A stretch of 37,907 nt of DNA from Asticcacaulis sp. AC402 (GCF_000495835.1 NZ_AWGC01000041.1:1-37907), one strand, 5' to 3'; positions 1-9,520 are shown, counted from the first letter of the stretch. Notes: generated by a model not told the origin, from the sequence alone. A program made the numbers and translations.

Positions 1-657
1 GGCCCCGACCACGGCCGTCCCGACCGCATCCAGGGTCGTCGCATTGACCAGGCTGCTGATCACCAGGTTGAAGGCCTCCGAGCCCTCCGTCACCGTATCA
101 TTGATCAGCGGCACCTTGACCGTGTGTACCGTCTGGCCGGGCGCAAAGTTCAGGCTACCGCTGACCGCCACATAGTCCGACCCCGCCACCGCGCCACCGT
201 TTTGCGTCGCATAGTTCAGCGACACCACCAGGCTGCTGGGCCGGTCCAGAATGATGACGAAACTGGCTTCACCCGCCGCTTCATCGATGACGAAGTCACT
301 GACCGAGATGACCGGTGTGCCGGACGGCGCATCATTATCTATGATGGTGGCCGTGCCGATATTCTTCGCCAGCGTAACATTGTTGCTGGGGCTGTAGAGC
401 TCAAGAGTGAAGGCCTCATTGACTTCATCCAGGCTGTCATTCGTGATAGGGATACGGACGGTTTTAACGGTCTCGCCCGGCGAGAAGGTCAGGGAGCCTA
501 ACAGGTCAGTGAAGTCATTGGAGTTCGCCGTCAGGTAGTTCGTACGCCAGTTCACAGTCACCGCTGCCGCACTGATCTCATTTAGCCGAATCGTGAAGTC
601 TACATAGGCGGCGTCTTCGCCGACCACCACATCATCGACCGATATCAAAACCGCCAT
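1..657 (-). CDS. Calx-beta domain protein, N-terminal part (runs off the left edge)
   Basis: Reading the minus strand from the ATG at 657 gives 219 codons without a stop up to base 1, so the gene is cut by the window edge. The translation shows two Calx-beta units: VDDVVVGEDAAYVDFTIRL followed by FSPGETVKTVRIPITND and, after an IDND linker, VSDFVIDEAAGEASFVI followed by FAPGQTVHTVKVPLIND. Calx-beta domains are Ca-binding beta-sandwiches common in large bacterial surface or secreted adhesins. There is no classical signal peptide, as expected for a type I secretion substrate. A G-rich run (GGGGGG) about six bases upstream may serve as the ribosome site. It lies 138 bp downstream of the 1503-aa RTX gene on the same strand and probably belongs to the same set of secreted proteins. 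The C-terminus, which would show a secretion tail, is not visible. Confidence 0.85.
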   Translation of the reverse strand, partial: MAVLISVDDVVVGEDAAYVDFTIRLNEISAAAVTVNWRTNYLTANSNDFTDLLGSLTFSPGETVKTVRIPITNDSLDEVNEAFTLELYSPSNNVTLAKNIGTATIIDNDAPSGTPVISVSDFVIDEAAGEASFVIILDRPSSLVVSLNYATQNGGAVAGSDYVAVSGSLNFAPGQTVHTVKVPLINDTVTEGSEAFNLVISSLVNATTLDAVGTAVVGA

Positions 658-744
658 TTCAACCCCCCGGGGAACTCGCTCACAAAATATCGGAGGAGCA
701 AATCCTAACAAGCGAAAAGGCGATATCTCGGAATTTGGCTAACC

Positions 745-783
745 GATGTGCCTCATCTGCCACAATCTTGGACAAGGCACATC
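745..783. repeat. Inverted repeat between the RTX and Calx-beta genes
   Basis: A perfect 9-bp inverted repeat (GATGTGCCT at 745-753 and AGGCACATC at 775-783, 21-base loop) sits just past the stop of the 1503-aa RTX gene. There is no T tract on the minus-strand side, so it is either a weak terminator or an intercistronic hairpin ahead of the Calx-beta gene. Confidence 0.4.
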
Positions 784-795
784 TCCGACAACCTG

Positions 796-3700
796 TTACC
801 ACACCATATGCGCCAGCACGTCCGCCTGGTTTGCCCCGATCACGGTGATGGTGTTGCTGGCGCTGAAGGTAATCACCACATTGCCGCCGACCTGGGCGAC
901 CAGCCCCGCATTGGCGACACCACCGGTGATCGCATTGACGTTGATCGTGTCGTTCTGCGCCGCCGAAAAGTCGGTGATGGTGTCCTTGCCGTTGCTGGCC
1001 TCGAACAGGAACACATCCGCCCCCAGGCCCCCGGTCAGGCTGTCCTTGCCGCCCTTGCCGTTCAGGATGTTGATGCCGTCATTACCGACCAGGGTGTTGG
1101 TCAGCGAGTTGCCGGTGGCGTTGAGGTTGTTGCTGCCCAACAGGTTAAGCGTCTCGGCATATCGGCCGTTGAGGCTGTAGTCGGCGTACGAAAAGATAAC
1201 ATCCGTCCCCTGCCCGCCCAGTTCGACGACATTGTCACCGGTGTTCTGGACATAGTAGCTGTCGTTACCCAACCCGCCGCTGAGGACATTGTTGCCGTTA
1301 TTGCCGGTCAGCGTGTTGTTGCCCGCATTTCCGGTGCCGTTGATCGCCGCATTGCCAATAAGGGTTAGCGCCTCAACATCGCTGGAAAGCGTATAGGTGG
1401 CCATAGCGGTGACAAGATCGGCGCCGCCGCCCGCAATCTCGGTGATGACGTCACCGGCGTCATCGACACTGTAACTATCGTTGCCGCTGCCGCCGATCAT
1501 AGTATCCGCGCCGGCATTGCCGTTCAGGCTGTCATGGCCTGCCCCGCTATCCAGCACATTGGTACCGGTATTGCCGATCAGCACATTGGCAAGCCCGTTG
1601 CCGGTAGCATTGAGATTGGCCGAGCCGGTCAGGCTCAGGTTTTCCGCCTGCTTGCCCGCCAGGCTATAGGTTACCGTCGAAATCACCGTGTCAACGCCGG
1701 CATTAGAAGCTTCGGAGACCTGGTCGGCCGCGTTCTGGATATAGTAAAAGTCGTCGCCCAGCCCGCCGGTCAGGGTGTTGTTGCCGGCATTGCCAGTCAG
1801 GACGTTATTCAGCCCGTTGCCGGTGCCATTGATATTGTCCGATCCGGTCAGGGTCAGCCGCTCGACCTCGGTGCCCAGCGTATAGGTGATGGCCGACTCG
1901 ACCAGGTCCCAGCCTTCGCCGATCGTCTCGGTGACGGTGTCGCCGGAGGTGGTTATGACATAGGTGTCATCGCCCGCCCCGCCGATCAGGGTATCCGCTC
2001 CGCCGGCCCCGCCATCCAGCCGGTCGTTGCCGCCCAGCCCTGTCAGACTGTTGTTGCCCGTATTGCCGGTCAGAGTCTGAGCGAAGCTGTTGCCCGTCGC
2101 GTTGATGTTGGCGGCCCCCGTCAGGGTCAGGAACTCGATATAGCGACCGCTCAAAGAATAGGTGGCTGACGCCAATATGGTGTCGGTACCCTGGCCACTG
2201 GATTCAACGACATTATCGCTGCTGGCATTGACCAGGAAGCTGTCGTTCCCCAGCCCCCCGATCAGGGTGTCATTACCCAGGCCGCCGTCCAGGGAATCGT
2301 TGCCAAGGCCACCATTAATGCTGTTGACTCCGCTGGTGCCGACGACCGTGTCGTTGCCGTCGCCCATAAGGGCATTTTCAAAATTGATGAACGATTCCGG
2401 CGAATAGTTCGTCACGCCCGTCGCCAGGTTGACGCTGTAGCCGTCATCCCAACTCGTGGTATCCAGCAGGTCCGTTCCGGCCCCGCCATCCAGGGTCTCG
2501 TCGGTGCCGTTGTTGGCAAAAACAGTGTCATTCCCGTCCCCGCCGAGGAAAACGCCCTGTGCCGACGAGGTGATCAGATCGTCGCCTTCACCACCATCGA
2601 CTGAGTCCTCGCCATCAAAATCAAGCACGGCCGTGATCGTATCATTACCTTCGCCCCCGGTAAGGGTGTCCGCTCCGCCGAAGCCGACGATCGAGTCGTC
2701 ACCCGCATAACCAAATAGCTGGTTCTCCCCCGTCGTACCGATGAGGGTTTCCGAACCTTGCGTCCCCAGCACCCTTTCGAAGTTCAGAACCGTCTCAGAC
2801 CCGGAACCATCGGTAAAGGTTCCGGCTGTCAGGTCGATGACAATGCCAGAATCGCCGAATATCCAACTGTAATCGATCGTATCGGTGCCATCACCGCCGT
2901 CATAGGTCGATCCGTAGAAGCCGGTCTCGGTCTGGATATAGTCGTCACCACCTTCGCCATACAGTTCGTTAACGCCGTCGCCGCCGTAAATGACGTCGTA
3001 GTTATCGCCGCCATAGATGGTGTCGTCGCCGCCGCCGCCATAAAGCGAATCCTCGCCGCCCAGACCATTCAGCATGTTCGCTGCGTCGGAACCCGTGATA
3101 ACATCGGTTTGCTGGCCACCGATCACATTCTCGATCGAGATCAGGGTTTCTATGCCGTAGTCATCGACATAGGTCCCGGCCGCCAGATTTATGGTCTTGG
3201 TCGACACCAGCAGGGAAGCATCGAACATGTCGACGCCATCGCCGCCATCGAAGGTGCTGCCGTTGTCCGTCAAATTGGTGTAGGCGATGTAATCATCGCC
3301 TGAACCGCCGCTGATTGAGTTGACGCCACCGGCGTCGTCAAAGCGATCGTTGCCCGCACCGCCAATGAGGGTATCATCCCCTGCGCCACCGGTCAGCGTA
3401 TCATTGCCGTCACTACCATCCACGGTATCGTTGCCATCGCCGGCACGAATGTCATTGGCGCCGGCCGTCCCGGTCAGCGTATCATTGCCGGTCCCCGAGA
3501 CGATATTTTCCATCTGACTGAAGATCTCGCCGCCGGCGTTCAGCGTCAGGTTGATATTACGGTCGCCGGGGAACGAGGTGGCGTCAAGCGTATCGGTACC
3601 GTCGCCGCCGACGATCGAATCGCCGCCGAACACGGCATAGATATAGTCGTCGCCGGCGCCGCCGAATTGCGTGGAACTGCCGAACGCGTACAGCGTGTCG

Positions 3701-5307
3701 TTGCCCTCGCCGCCGGAAAGCGAAGTATCAAAGCCAGCCGTCAGGACATCGTTGCCGGCGCCGCCATCTATTGTGCCGGACCCGCCGCCGCCATTCAACA
3801 AGGTGTCATCACCATTCCCGCCATTCAACGTATTGACACCCGCGCCACCGGTTAACGAGTCGTTGCCGTCGTCCCCATTCAGCGTGTCATTGCCGTCACC
3901 ACCGCTCGCCGTGTCGTTGCCGGCGCCGCCGAAAAACTGGTCGATCCCGACGCCGCCATTGAGCAGGTCGTTGCCGTCCTCGGCAAACCCGATCGAATGG
4001 GTATCTGTACTGCCATTGAGCGTGTCGTCGCCTGCGCCGCCCACGAGCGAATTCTGACCGGCACCGCCATTGATCAGGTCGTTGTCGCCCCCGCCCAGCA
4101 GCGTGTCATTGCCGGCACCGCCATTCAGCGTATCATTGCCGTCGCCGCCAGAGACGGTATCGTTGCCATCGCCGGCACTGATGACATTGGCGCCGGCCGT
4201 CCCGGTCAGCGTGTCGTTGCCAATGCCGGAGACAAGGTTCTCCATCTCCGTGAAGCTTTCACCGCCGAAGCTCGACAGTCCGGTCGTCAGGTCGACCCCA
4301 TAGTTACCGGTATAGGACGTGGTGTCGAGCGTGTCGGTACCGTCGCCGCCGACAATCGAATCGCCGCCGAACACGGCAAAAATATAGTCGTCGCCGGCCC
4401 CGCCCAACTGCGTGTCGTTGCCGCCGCCGTCGCCATTGAGCGTATCGTTGCCGTCCCCACCCACGAGCGAGTCACTGCCACTCCCACCGTACAATGTATC
4501 GGCTGCACCGCCGCCTTCCAGCGTGTCATTGTCCGCGCCGCCCTCCAGAAAATCGAAAGACGCCCCGCCCACCAGGCTGTCATCGCCGGCCTCGCCCAGG
4601 ATGCGGTTATAAAACTGGTCGGGCGGCAGTTGGGTGACGAGAGGGGTAAGATCCGTATTCGCCGCATACACAGTATCATTCCCCGCGCCAGCGCTCAGCA
4701 GCCGGATCTCGGCCGGCAGGGCGAACGTCGGCGAATACATGTTGAACGGCCGGAAGTCATAGCTGTCGGCGCCCCCGGTGCCGACAAACTGGGTCAGATA
4801 GTTGTCGATAGTTTCGATAGCCACGAACGGCAGGCTGGTCCCCAGTTGCAGCGTTCCCTGGATCAGGTCGACACTGTCGCTGCCGATGCCGCCGTCGACG
4901 ATCCAACCGGCAATATTGGTGACCGCATTGAGATCGAAACCGTCATTCCCTGCCTCGCCATACAGGCTGTCGACGCCGGTACCGCCGATCAGCAGGTCGT
5001 CGCCGTCATAGCCTAAGACGACGTCGTTCCCCGCCCCGCCCCGTAGGGTATCGTTGCCCGTCCATCCATCCAGCGTATCGTTATCATCGCCGCCGTCGAT
5101 ACTGTCATTGCCGTCATTGCCGTAGAGGCTGTCATTGCCGGCCAGGCCGGTAATCGTATCGTTATCGACGGTGCCGTTGAGCGTGTTATTGCCTCCGTCA
5201 CCGGGGATCACGGCACTGCCGGGGCCGCTGTTGACCGCTGCGCCAGGCGCCAGAACAGTGCTGGCGAGGCTTGGGTACAGGACATCATCATGGTCACGGG
5301 TCTTCAT
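796..5307 (-). CDS. Giant RTX (calcium-binding nonapeptide) secreted protein, 1503 aa
   Basis: This is an acidic repeat protein built almost entirely of RTX nonapeptides of the form GGxGxDxLx, for example GGAGNDTLLGG, which bind Ca2+ and fold into a parallel beta-roll after export. There is no signal peptide; the N-terminus (MKTRDHDDVLYPSLAS) leads straight into repeats from about residue 35. Residues to about 1060 are nonapeptide-rich. Residues from about 1060 onward are larger modules marked by TYSL..R..E.LTLTG..N.NATGN. The last 70 residues (ITDFSAAQND to ADVLAHMVW) are shared with the three other RTX proteins here and are the likely type I secretion signal. The start ATG has GGGAG eight bases upstream. 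It lies 192 bp after the 946-aa RTX gene, same strand. No catalytic domain is visible, so a structural, S-layer or adhesin role is more likely than an enzyme or toxin. Confidence 0.9.
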   Translation of the reverse strand: MKTRDHDDVLYPSLASTVLAPGAAVNSGPGSAVIPGDGGNNTLNGTVDNDTITGLAGNDSLYGNDGNDSIDGGDDNDTLDGWTGNDTLRGGAGNDVVLGYDGDDLLIGGTGVDSLYGEAGNDGFDLNAVTNIAGWIVDGGIGSDSVDLIQGTLQLGTSLPFVAIETIDNYLTQFVGTGGADSYDFRPFNMYSPTFALPAEIRLLSAGAGNDTVYAANTDLTPLVTQLPPDQFYNRILGEAGDDSLVGGASFDFLEGGADNDTLEGGGAADTLYGGSGSDSLVGGDGNDTLNGDGGGNDTQLGGAGDDYIFAVFGGDSIVGGDGTDTLDTTSYTGNYGVDLTTGLSSFGGESFTEMENLVSGIGNDTLTGTAGANVISAGDGNDTVSGGDGNDTLNGGAGNDTLLGGGDNDLINGGAGQNSLVGGAGDDTLNGSTDTHSIGFAEDGNDLLNGGVGIDQFFGGAGNDTASGGDGNDTLNGDDGNDSLTGGAGVNTLNGGNGDDTLLNGGGGSGTIDGGAGNDVLTAGFDTSLSGGEGNDTLYAFGSSTQFGGAGDDYIYAVFGGDSIVGGDGTDTLDATSFPGDRNINLTLNAGGEIFSQMENIVSGTGNDTLTGTAGANDIRAGDGNDTVDGSDGNDTLTGGAGDDTLIGGAGNDRFDDAGGVNSISGGSGDDYIAYTNLTDNGSTFDGGDGVDMFDASLLVSTKTINLAAGTYVDDYGIETLISIENVIGGQQTDVITGSDAANMLNGLGGEDSLYGGGGDDTIYGGDNYDVIYGGDGVNELYGEGGDDYIQTETGFYGSTYDGGDGTDTIDYSWIFGDSGIVIDLTAGTFTDGSGSETVLNFERVLGTQGSETLIGTTGENQLFGYAGDDSIVGFGGADTLTGGEGNDTITAVLDFDGEDSVDGGEGDDLITSSAQGVFLGGDGNDTVFANNGTDETLDGGAGTDLLDTTSWDDGYSVNLATGVTNYSPESFINFENALMGDGNDTVVGTSGVNSINGGLGNDSLDGGLGNDTLIGGLGNDSFLVNASSDNVVESSGQGTDTILASATYSLSGRYIEFLTLTGAANINATGNSFAQTLTGNTGNNSLTGLGGNDRLDGGAGGADTLIGGAGDDTYVITTSGDTVTETIGEGWDLVESAITYTLGTEVERLTLTGSDNINGTGNGLNNVLTGNAGNNTLTGGLGDDFYYIQNAADQVSEASNAGVDTVISTVTYSLAGKQAENLSLTGSANLNATGNGLANVLIGNTGTNVLDSGAGHDSLNGNAGADTMIGGSGNDSYSVDDAGDVITEIAGGGADLVTAMATYTLSSDVEALTLIGNAAINGTGNAGNNTLTGNNGNNVLSGGLGNDSYYVQNTGDNVVELGGQGTDVIFSYADYSLNGRYAETLNLLGSNNLNATGNSLTNTLVGNDGINILNGKGGKDSLTGGLGADVFLFEASNGKDTITDFSAAQNDTINVNAITGGVANAGLVAQVGGNVVITFSASNTITVIGANQADVLAHMVW
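3375..4430. repeat. Large internal duplication in the 1503-aa RTX gene
   Basis: Two blocks, roughly 3375-3690 and 4110-4430, are strongly similar at DNA level and offset by about 732-741 bp. They share landmarks such as CGAATCGCCGCCGAACACGG and GCGCCGGCCGTCCCGGTCAG. In protein they give paired segments containing DDYI(F/Y)AVFGGDSIVGGDGT and MEN(L/I)VSG(I/T)GNDTLTGTAGAN. This indicates a unit of about 245 residues duplicated in frame. Block limits are approximate because the surrounding nonapeptides are themselves alike. Confidence 0.7.
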
Positions 5308-5464
5308 GGCGGCAGCTCCCTGGCGTCATGGATGGGCCTGCGGTCGCGGTGCCCGTCCATGGAAAATGAACAATGGGAAATAACGGCGGTACGAGGCCAC
5401 CCTACCGCAGCTTCAGGAAAAGTTAACCCTAAATCGGCTTGGACAGCCAAATTTCTGGCCGTAA

Positions 5465-5490
5465 GACGCGACGGCCACCGCCGCCGCGTC
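5465..5490 (-). terminator. GC-rich hairpin after the 946-aa RTX gene
   Basis: An 11-bp stem with one mismatch (GACGCGACGGC / GCCGCCGCGTC) and a four-base loop lies 10 bp past the stop codon at 5500. Only a short T-poor tail (TCTTA) follows in the transcript direction, so termination strength is uncertain. Confidence 0.45.
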
Positions 5491-5499
5491 GTTCACAAA

Positions 5500-8340
5500 C
5501 TACCACACCATATGCGCCAGCACATCGGCCTGGTTCGCCCCGATCACGGTGATGGTGTTGCTGGCGCCCAGATTGACGATGACGTTCGCGCCTGCCTGCG
5601 TGACCAGGGCCACATTGGCGACACCCGCCGTATAGGCGTTGATGTTGATACTATCGTTCTGCTCTGCGCTGAAGTCGGTGATCGTATCCTTGCCGCTACC
5701 GGTTTCGAACAGGAAGATATCGCTGCCCAGGCCGCCGCTGAGGATGTCTTTTCCGCCCTTGCCGTTAAGCGTATTCATGCCGTCGTTGCCGACCAGAGTG
5801 TTGGCCAGCGAATTACCGGTAGCGTTGATGTTGGCAGTTCCGGTAAGGTTTATCACCTCGGCGTAGCGGCCATTCAGACTATAACTGACCGTCGAGAAGA
5901 TCACATCCCACCCCCCGCCGCCCAGTTCGATGACCGTGTCGTTGGCGCTTTGAACGTAGTAGGTGTCGTCGCCCAGACCGCCGACCAGCTTATCGCCCCC
6001 CATACCGCCATCCAGCACATTGTTACCGATGGTGCCGGTGATAGTGTTGTTCAGCGAATTGCCGGTTCCGTTCAGGTTGCCTGACCCCGTCAAGGTCAGC
6101 ACTTCCACCGCGCGGCCGAACATGGAGTAGCTGACCGAACTGATCACCGTATCCGTGCCTTCAAGGTGATTTTCACGCACGCTGTCCCCTGCGCTGTCAA
6201 CATAGTAGGTGTCGTCGCCCAGACCGCCGATCAGGATGTCACCGCCACCGGCACCATCCAGCACATTGTTACCGCTGGTGCCAGTGATGGTATTGTTCAG
6301 CGAATTACCGGTGCCGTTCAGGTTACCAGCTCCAGTCAGGGTCAGCACCTCAACGGCGCGACCGAACATCGAAAAGCTGATCGAGCTGATAACCGTATCA
6401 GTACCTTCGAGGTGGTTTTCCCGCACGCTGTCGCCAATATTGTCGATGATGAAGGTGTCGTTACCCAGCCCACCCGTCATCACGTCAGCATTGGTGCCAC
6501 CGTCCAAAGCGTCGTCGCCAGCCTGACCGGAAAGGTTGTCTTTACCACCGCCCCCAGTCAGAGCATTATTCCCGGCGTTGCCGACCAGAACGTCGCTTCC
6601 AGCGCTGCCCGTGGCGTTAACATTCGCATTGCCTGTCAGCACCAGGCTTTCTACGTTGACTGGAGTGGTAAGGGTAATCGAAGATAGAACGGTGTCAGAT
6701 CCCTCGCCGGCGGCTTCGATGATCTGATCGAGCATGCTGTCGATAATATAGGAGTCGTCGCCGAGCCCACCTGTGAGCGTGTCGGCGCCGTGGCCGCCGT
6801 CTAGAACGTCGTTTCCCGTCCACGACGCCAGGGAGTCGTTACCACCTTCGCCACTTAAGAAAGCAGAGTTTCCGGTCTCACCGATGGAACGATTGTGCGA
6901 ATAGACATTGAACCGGTTGGCGTCAGAGCTACCAATTAAGGTTGTTTCCAAGCTGACATAGACGGCGAAGCCGTTAGCATCGTAGTACCATTCAGATACA
7001 GATACATCCAGATCCGCGACATTCATTATGGTGTTGGCGCCCATCCCCATGTTGAAAGCGCCTGTTGTGAGGTTGATATAGACTGACTCCATTGGAACGG
7101 TTTCAGAAGCACCTTCACCCACATGCCTGTAGTCCAAGCCAAAGTGATTTCCACCCAAACCGCCGTCAATCGTGTTGCCAGAGAAGGTGAACGTCGATTG
7201 TCCGTCGGTGCCGTCGCTGCCGGCAATACCGGGGATGTCGTCGTCATCATTGATAAAAGGCCGCTTGCCCGCAGCTCCAGCACTGCCCCCGGCCCCCGCG
7301 TCTAGCTCCACGGACAGCCTTAGATTATCATAGGACTCAGTCCCCTTGATCGTATTGCCAGTGAAGACAATGGTCGCATCACCGCCATCACCGCCATCGC
7401 CTCCGTCACCGTTGATGCCATTATCGAATTCATCTGGTTGCGTGAGGAATTCACCACTATAAAAGATTGCGCCCTTACTCGTGTGACCACCTTGACCACC
7501 GCTCCCTGCATTTCCCCCATTAGCCAAAAGGTGTATTTGCGGATAGTTGCTGGTAAAAGTGTTGCCAACAATTGAAACCGCGGCATCGCCACCGTGGCCA
7601 CCGTTACCACCGTTACCACCGTTACCACCGTGGGAGCCGCCGTACCCTTGGGGGCCTGCTAGGCTATTGCCACCATAGCCACCCAAAGACCCGTAACCGC
7701 CGGTGCTAATGAACTGGCCGCCGCTGAGGCTGCTTCCACCGACAGAAACGGCACTGTTTCCGCCATCGCCCCCGTCACCGCCATTGCCACTTTGGCCTCC
7801 GCTGGAGCCAGGAGCAGTATATCTATAAGTATAGAGTGGATAAGTGATGTGAGTCCCATAAAGATACTGGCCATAAGTGCCGGCCGTCCCGTCGCCACCA
7901 TATCCTCCGCCTTGGCCAAACAGCCCGGTTGCAACAAGCTTCAGGCTGGTCGCACCAATGATACCAGTCGCGACGAGGTTAGCGCCCCCGCCATCTCCCC
8001 CATGACCACCGTTGCCACTGGCACCAATGGCGCCAGTTGCATCAGTAATTGAGGCAATTAAAGTCGGATTATGATAGGTGATGGCAACGCCGACTAACCA
8101 AGACTGCCCGGCGCGCCCGCCGCCCCCGCCGCCCCCGCCCAACCCTCCCGTTACCGTGACGTCGTTCAAACCTCCATCGATATCGATCTGACTCAGGGTA
8201 TAGGTCAAGCTGCCGCCATCTTCGCCATCCATGCCGGCGCCGCCTGCTCCTGACGTTGTATAACCGTCCTCTGAATGGCCTCCGTTCTCGCCGGCAATGC
8301 CATATTCGCCGTCTTCGCCAAAAATATTCAAACTTGCCAT
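5500..8340 (-). CDS. RTX secreted protein with a glycine-rich N-terminal domain, 946 aa
   Basis: It has three regions. Residues 1 to about 390 are very rich in glycine in runs such as GGNGGNGGHGGDAA and GGDGGDGGDAT, broken by short hydrophobic segments of the type FTGNTIKG or ISTGGYGSLGG. Residues about 390-490 form a non-repetitive spacer with aromatic residues (SVSEWYYDANGFAVYV). From about 495 there are RTX nonapeptides and then 82-residue modules, two of them nearly identical (DSVRENHLEGTDTVISS, SMFGRAVEVLTLTG). The C-terminus is the shared tail ending ADVLAHMVW, the probable type I secretion signal. The glycine-rich part resembles collagen-like or polyglycine-II sequences; its function is unknown. 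The ATG at 8340 has GGGGAA upstream. It is 85 bp downstream of a LuxR-type regulator gene on the same strand. Confidence 0.88.
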   Translation of the reverse strand: MASLNIFGEDGEYGIAGENGGHSEDGYTTSGAGGAGMDGEDGGSLTYTLSQIDIDGGLNDVTVTGGLGGGGGGGGRAGQSWLVGVAITYHNPTLIASITDATGAIGASGNGGHGGDGGGANLVATGIIGATSLKLVATGLFGQGGGYGGDGTAGTYGQYLYGTHITYPLYTYRYTAPGSSGGQSGNGGDGGDGGNSAVSVGGSSLSGGQFISTGGYGSLGGYGGNSLAGPQGYGGSHGGNGGNGGNGGHGGDAAVSIVGNTFTSNYPQIHLLANGGNAGSGGQGGHTSKGAIFYSGEFLTQPDEFDNGINGDGGDGGDGGDATIVFTGNTIKGTESYDNLRLSVELDAGAGGSAGAAGKRPFINDDDDIPGIAGSDGTDGQSTFTFSGNTIDGGLGGNHFGLDYRHVGEGASETVPMESVYINLTTGAFNMGMGANTIMNVADLDVSVSEWYYDANGFAVYVSLETTLIGSSDANRFNVYSHNRSIGETGNSAFLSGEGGNDSLASWTGNDVLDGGHGADTLTGGLGDDSYIIDSMLDQIIEAAGEGSDTVLSSITLTTPVNVESLVLTGNANVNATGSAGSDVLVGNAGNNALTGGGGKDNLSGQAGDDALDGGTNADVMTGGLGNDTFIIDNIGDSVRENHLEGTDTVISSISFSMFGRAVEVLTLTGAGNLNGTGNSLNNTITGTSGNNVLDGAGGGDILIGGLGDDTYYVDSAGDSVRENHLEGTDTVISSVSYSMFGRAVEVLTLTGSGNLNGTGNSLNNTITGTIGNNVLDGGMGGDKLVGGLGDDTYYVQSANDTVIELGGGGWDVIFSTVSYSLNGRYAEVINLTGTANINATGNSLANTLVGNDGMNTLNGKGGKDILSGGLGSDIFLFETGSGKDTITDFSAEQNDSININAYTAGVANVALVTQAGANVIVNLGASNTITVIGANQADVLAHMVW
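6051..6450. repeat. Tandem 246-bp repeat encoding 82-residue RTX modules
   Basis: The landmark TCAGCGAATT recurs at 6051 and 6297, and the flanking sequence (chi-like CACCTCAACGGCGCGACCGA against CACTTCCACCGCGCGGCCGA, and the acidic DSVRENHLEG codons) matches over more than 100 bp. The spacing of exactly 246 bp equals 82 codons. It points to a fairly recent unit duplication or gene conversion. Confidence 0.75.
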
Positions 8341-8425
8341 GATAATTCCCCAGTTAGGCTGCCAATATCACCAAACCATTAGCCACTTCCCTAAAAGGCG
8401 ACTTCCCCCAATTGACGGATAATGC

Positions 8426-9520
8426 CTAAGACTTTTCGTCTTTGATGCTCGGTAATCGCGCCAGCATCGCAATCAGTTGCGATTGTCTGTGGGTGTCTGT
8501 CTTTCGCAGCAGGGACGACAACTGAGTCCGCACCGTGCTGAGACGCACATCGCGCGCGATCGCGTAATCTTCCAGTTGCCCGCCCTTCAAAAGGGTTTCG
8601 GCCAGTCCAATTTCGGCAGCGCTCAACCCGTAGAACTGAGCCAAATGGGCGCCGACGGCGTTATAGTCGTTGGGTGGCTCCACGATGATCAAGGCTTGTT
8701 TCCGATCCGGCATGACTGATACAATAATCTTTCGCGATGCTCCGCCGTTCGGGCAGTGCAGTTGGACCACTCCGGTCCTCGCCGGTCGGCCCAGGGTGGC
8801 ATTAAAAAGACCGTGACCCAAAGCCCGGTCGACATCGCTCGCCTTGGCCGACACCTTTCCGCGGAGAGATACCAGACCATCGCCTTGTCGCAGTATCTTG
8901 TCAGCAGCGGCATTGGTCGAAACGATCTGGCGGTCTGACTTAACGACCATAACCGCGAAGGCGAAACAATCCAGCGCGGCGTTTGCCATGTTCGATCGCA
9001 TGTCGGCGTCTCTCAGCCTGGCCCGAATAAGATGCAACCGACGGATATGCGGAACCGTTTGCTGCAAAAGCAGGGCTTCGTCTTCCTCAAACGCACCGGG
9101 AGTGTGGGCGCGATGAATACCAATTATGATTGCCCCACTGTCTGAAGCGAGATTGGTGGCGATACAATGCATAGTATCGTCGCCATTGGAACGGAAAAAC
9201 TCATTGTAAGTGCTGGTTTTCAGGAATTGGTCGAGGGACACAATCTCATCCATTGACCGGAACTTCCCTCTTGTTTGAGCCAGCCCGGCGTTAATCCAGA
9301 TGTCATCCTTGTAATGGTGCTGAGCGTACTTAGCGTACATCTCAGGACCAAAATAACTTCCTGCAAAATCTATGTGCGTCCAGTCTTGATCGAAGAACTG
9401 AATGGTGGCGCTCCGTCCCCCCACCAACTCGGCAAAGGCAGCCGGCAATCGTGCAAAGGCGTCGTCATCAAACGCGGCGTCGTACATGAGATCGATTAGT
9501 TTGGTTGGTCCAATCCTCAT
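8426..9520 (-). CDS. LuxR-family transcriptional regulator (orphan, no LuxI nearby)
   Basis: The product is 364 aa when started at the ATG at 9520, which has a clear GGGGAGGG ribosome site; an upstream in-frame extension to 9655 lacks one and reads through the probable promoter. The C-terminal 60 residues form a LuxR-type helix-turn-helix: LSAAEIGLAETLLKGG, then the recognition part DVRLSTVRTQLSSLLRKT. The N-terminal 200 residues (FAELVGGRSATIQFFDQDW, HHYKDDIWINAGL) look like the sensory region common in caulobacterial LuxR proteins; the ligand is unknown. There is no receiver domain and no autoinducer synthase in the window. It lies directly upstream of the RTX and Calx-beta genes on the same strand, so it may control them; this is inferred from position only. 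Confidence 0.85.
   Translation of the reverse strand: MRIGPTKLIDLMYDAAFDDDAFARLPAAFAELVGGRSATIQFFDQDWTHIDFAGSYFGPEMYAKYAQHHYKDDIWINAGLAQTRGKFRSMDEIVSLDQFLKTSTYNEFFRSNGDDTMHCIATNLASDSGAIIIGIHRAHTPGAFEEDEALLLQQTVPHIRRLHLIRARLRDADMRSNMANAALDCFAFAVMVVKSDRQIVSTNAAADKILRQGDGLVSLRGKVSAKASDVDRALGHGLFNATLGRPARTGVVQLHCPNGGASRKIIVSVMPDRKQALIIVEPPNDYNAVGAHLAQFYGLSAAEIGLAETLLKGGQLEDYAIARDVRLSTVRTQLSSLLRKTDTHRQSQLIAMLARLPSIKDEKS

Noticed and set aside
796-5307. Short periodic repeats that could look like a CRISPR array
   Set aside because: The period (27 bp) is that of RTX nonapeptide codons, in frame throughout, with no constant repeat/variable spacer structure.
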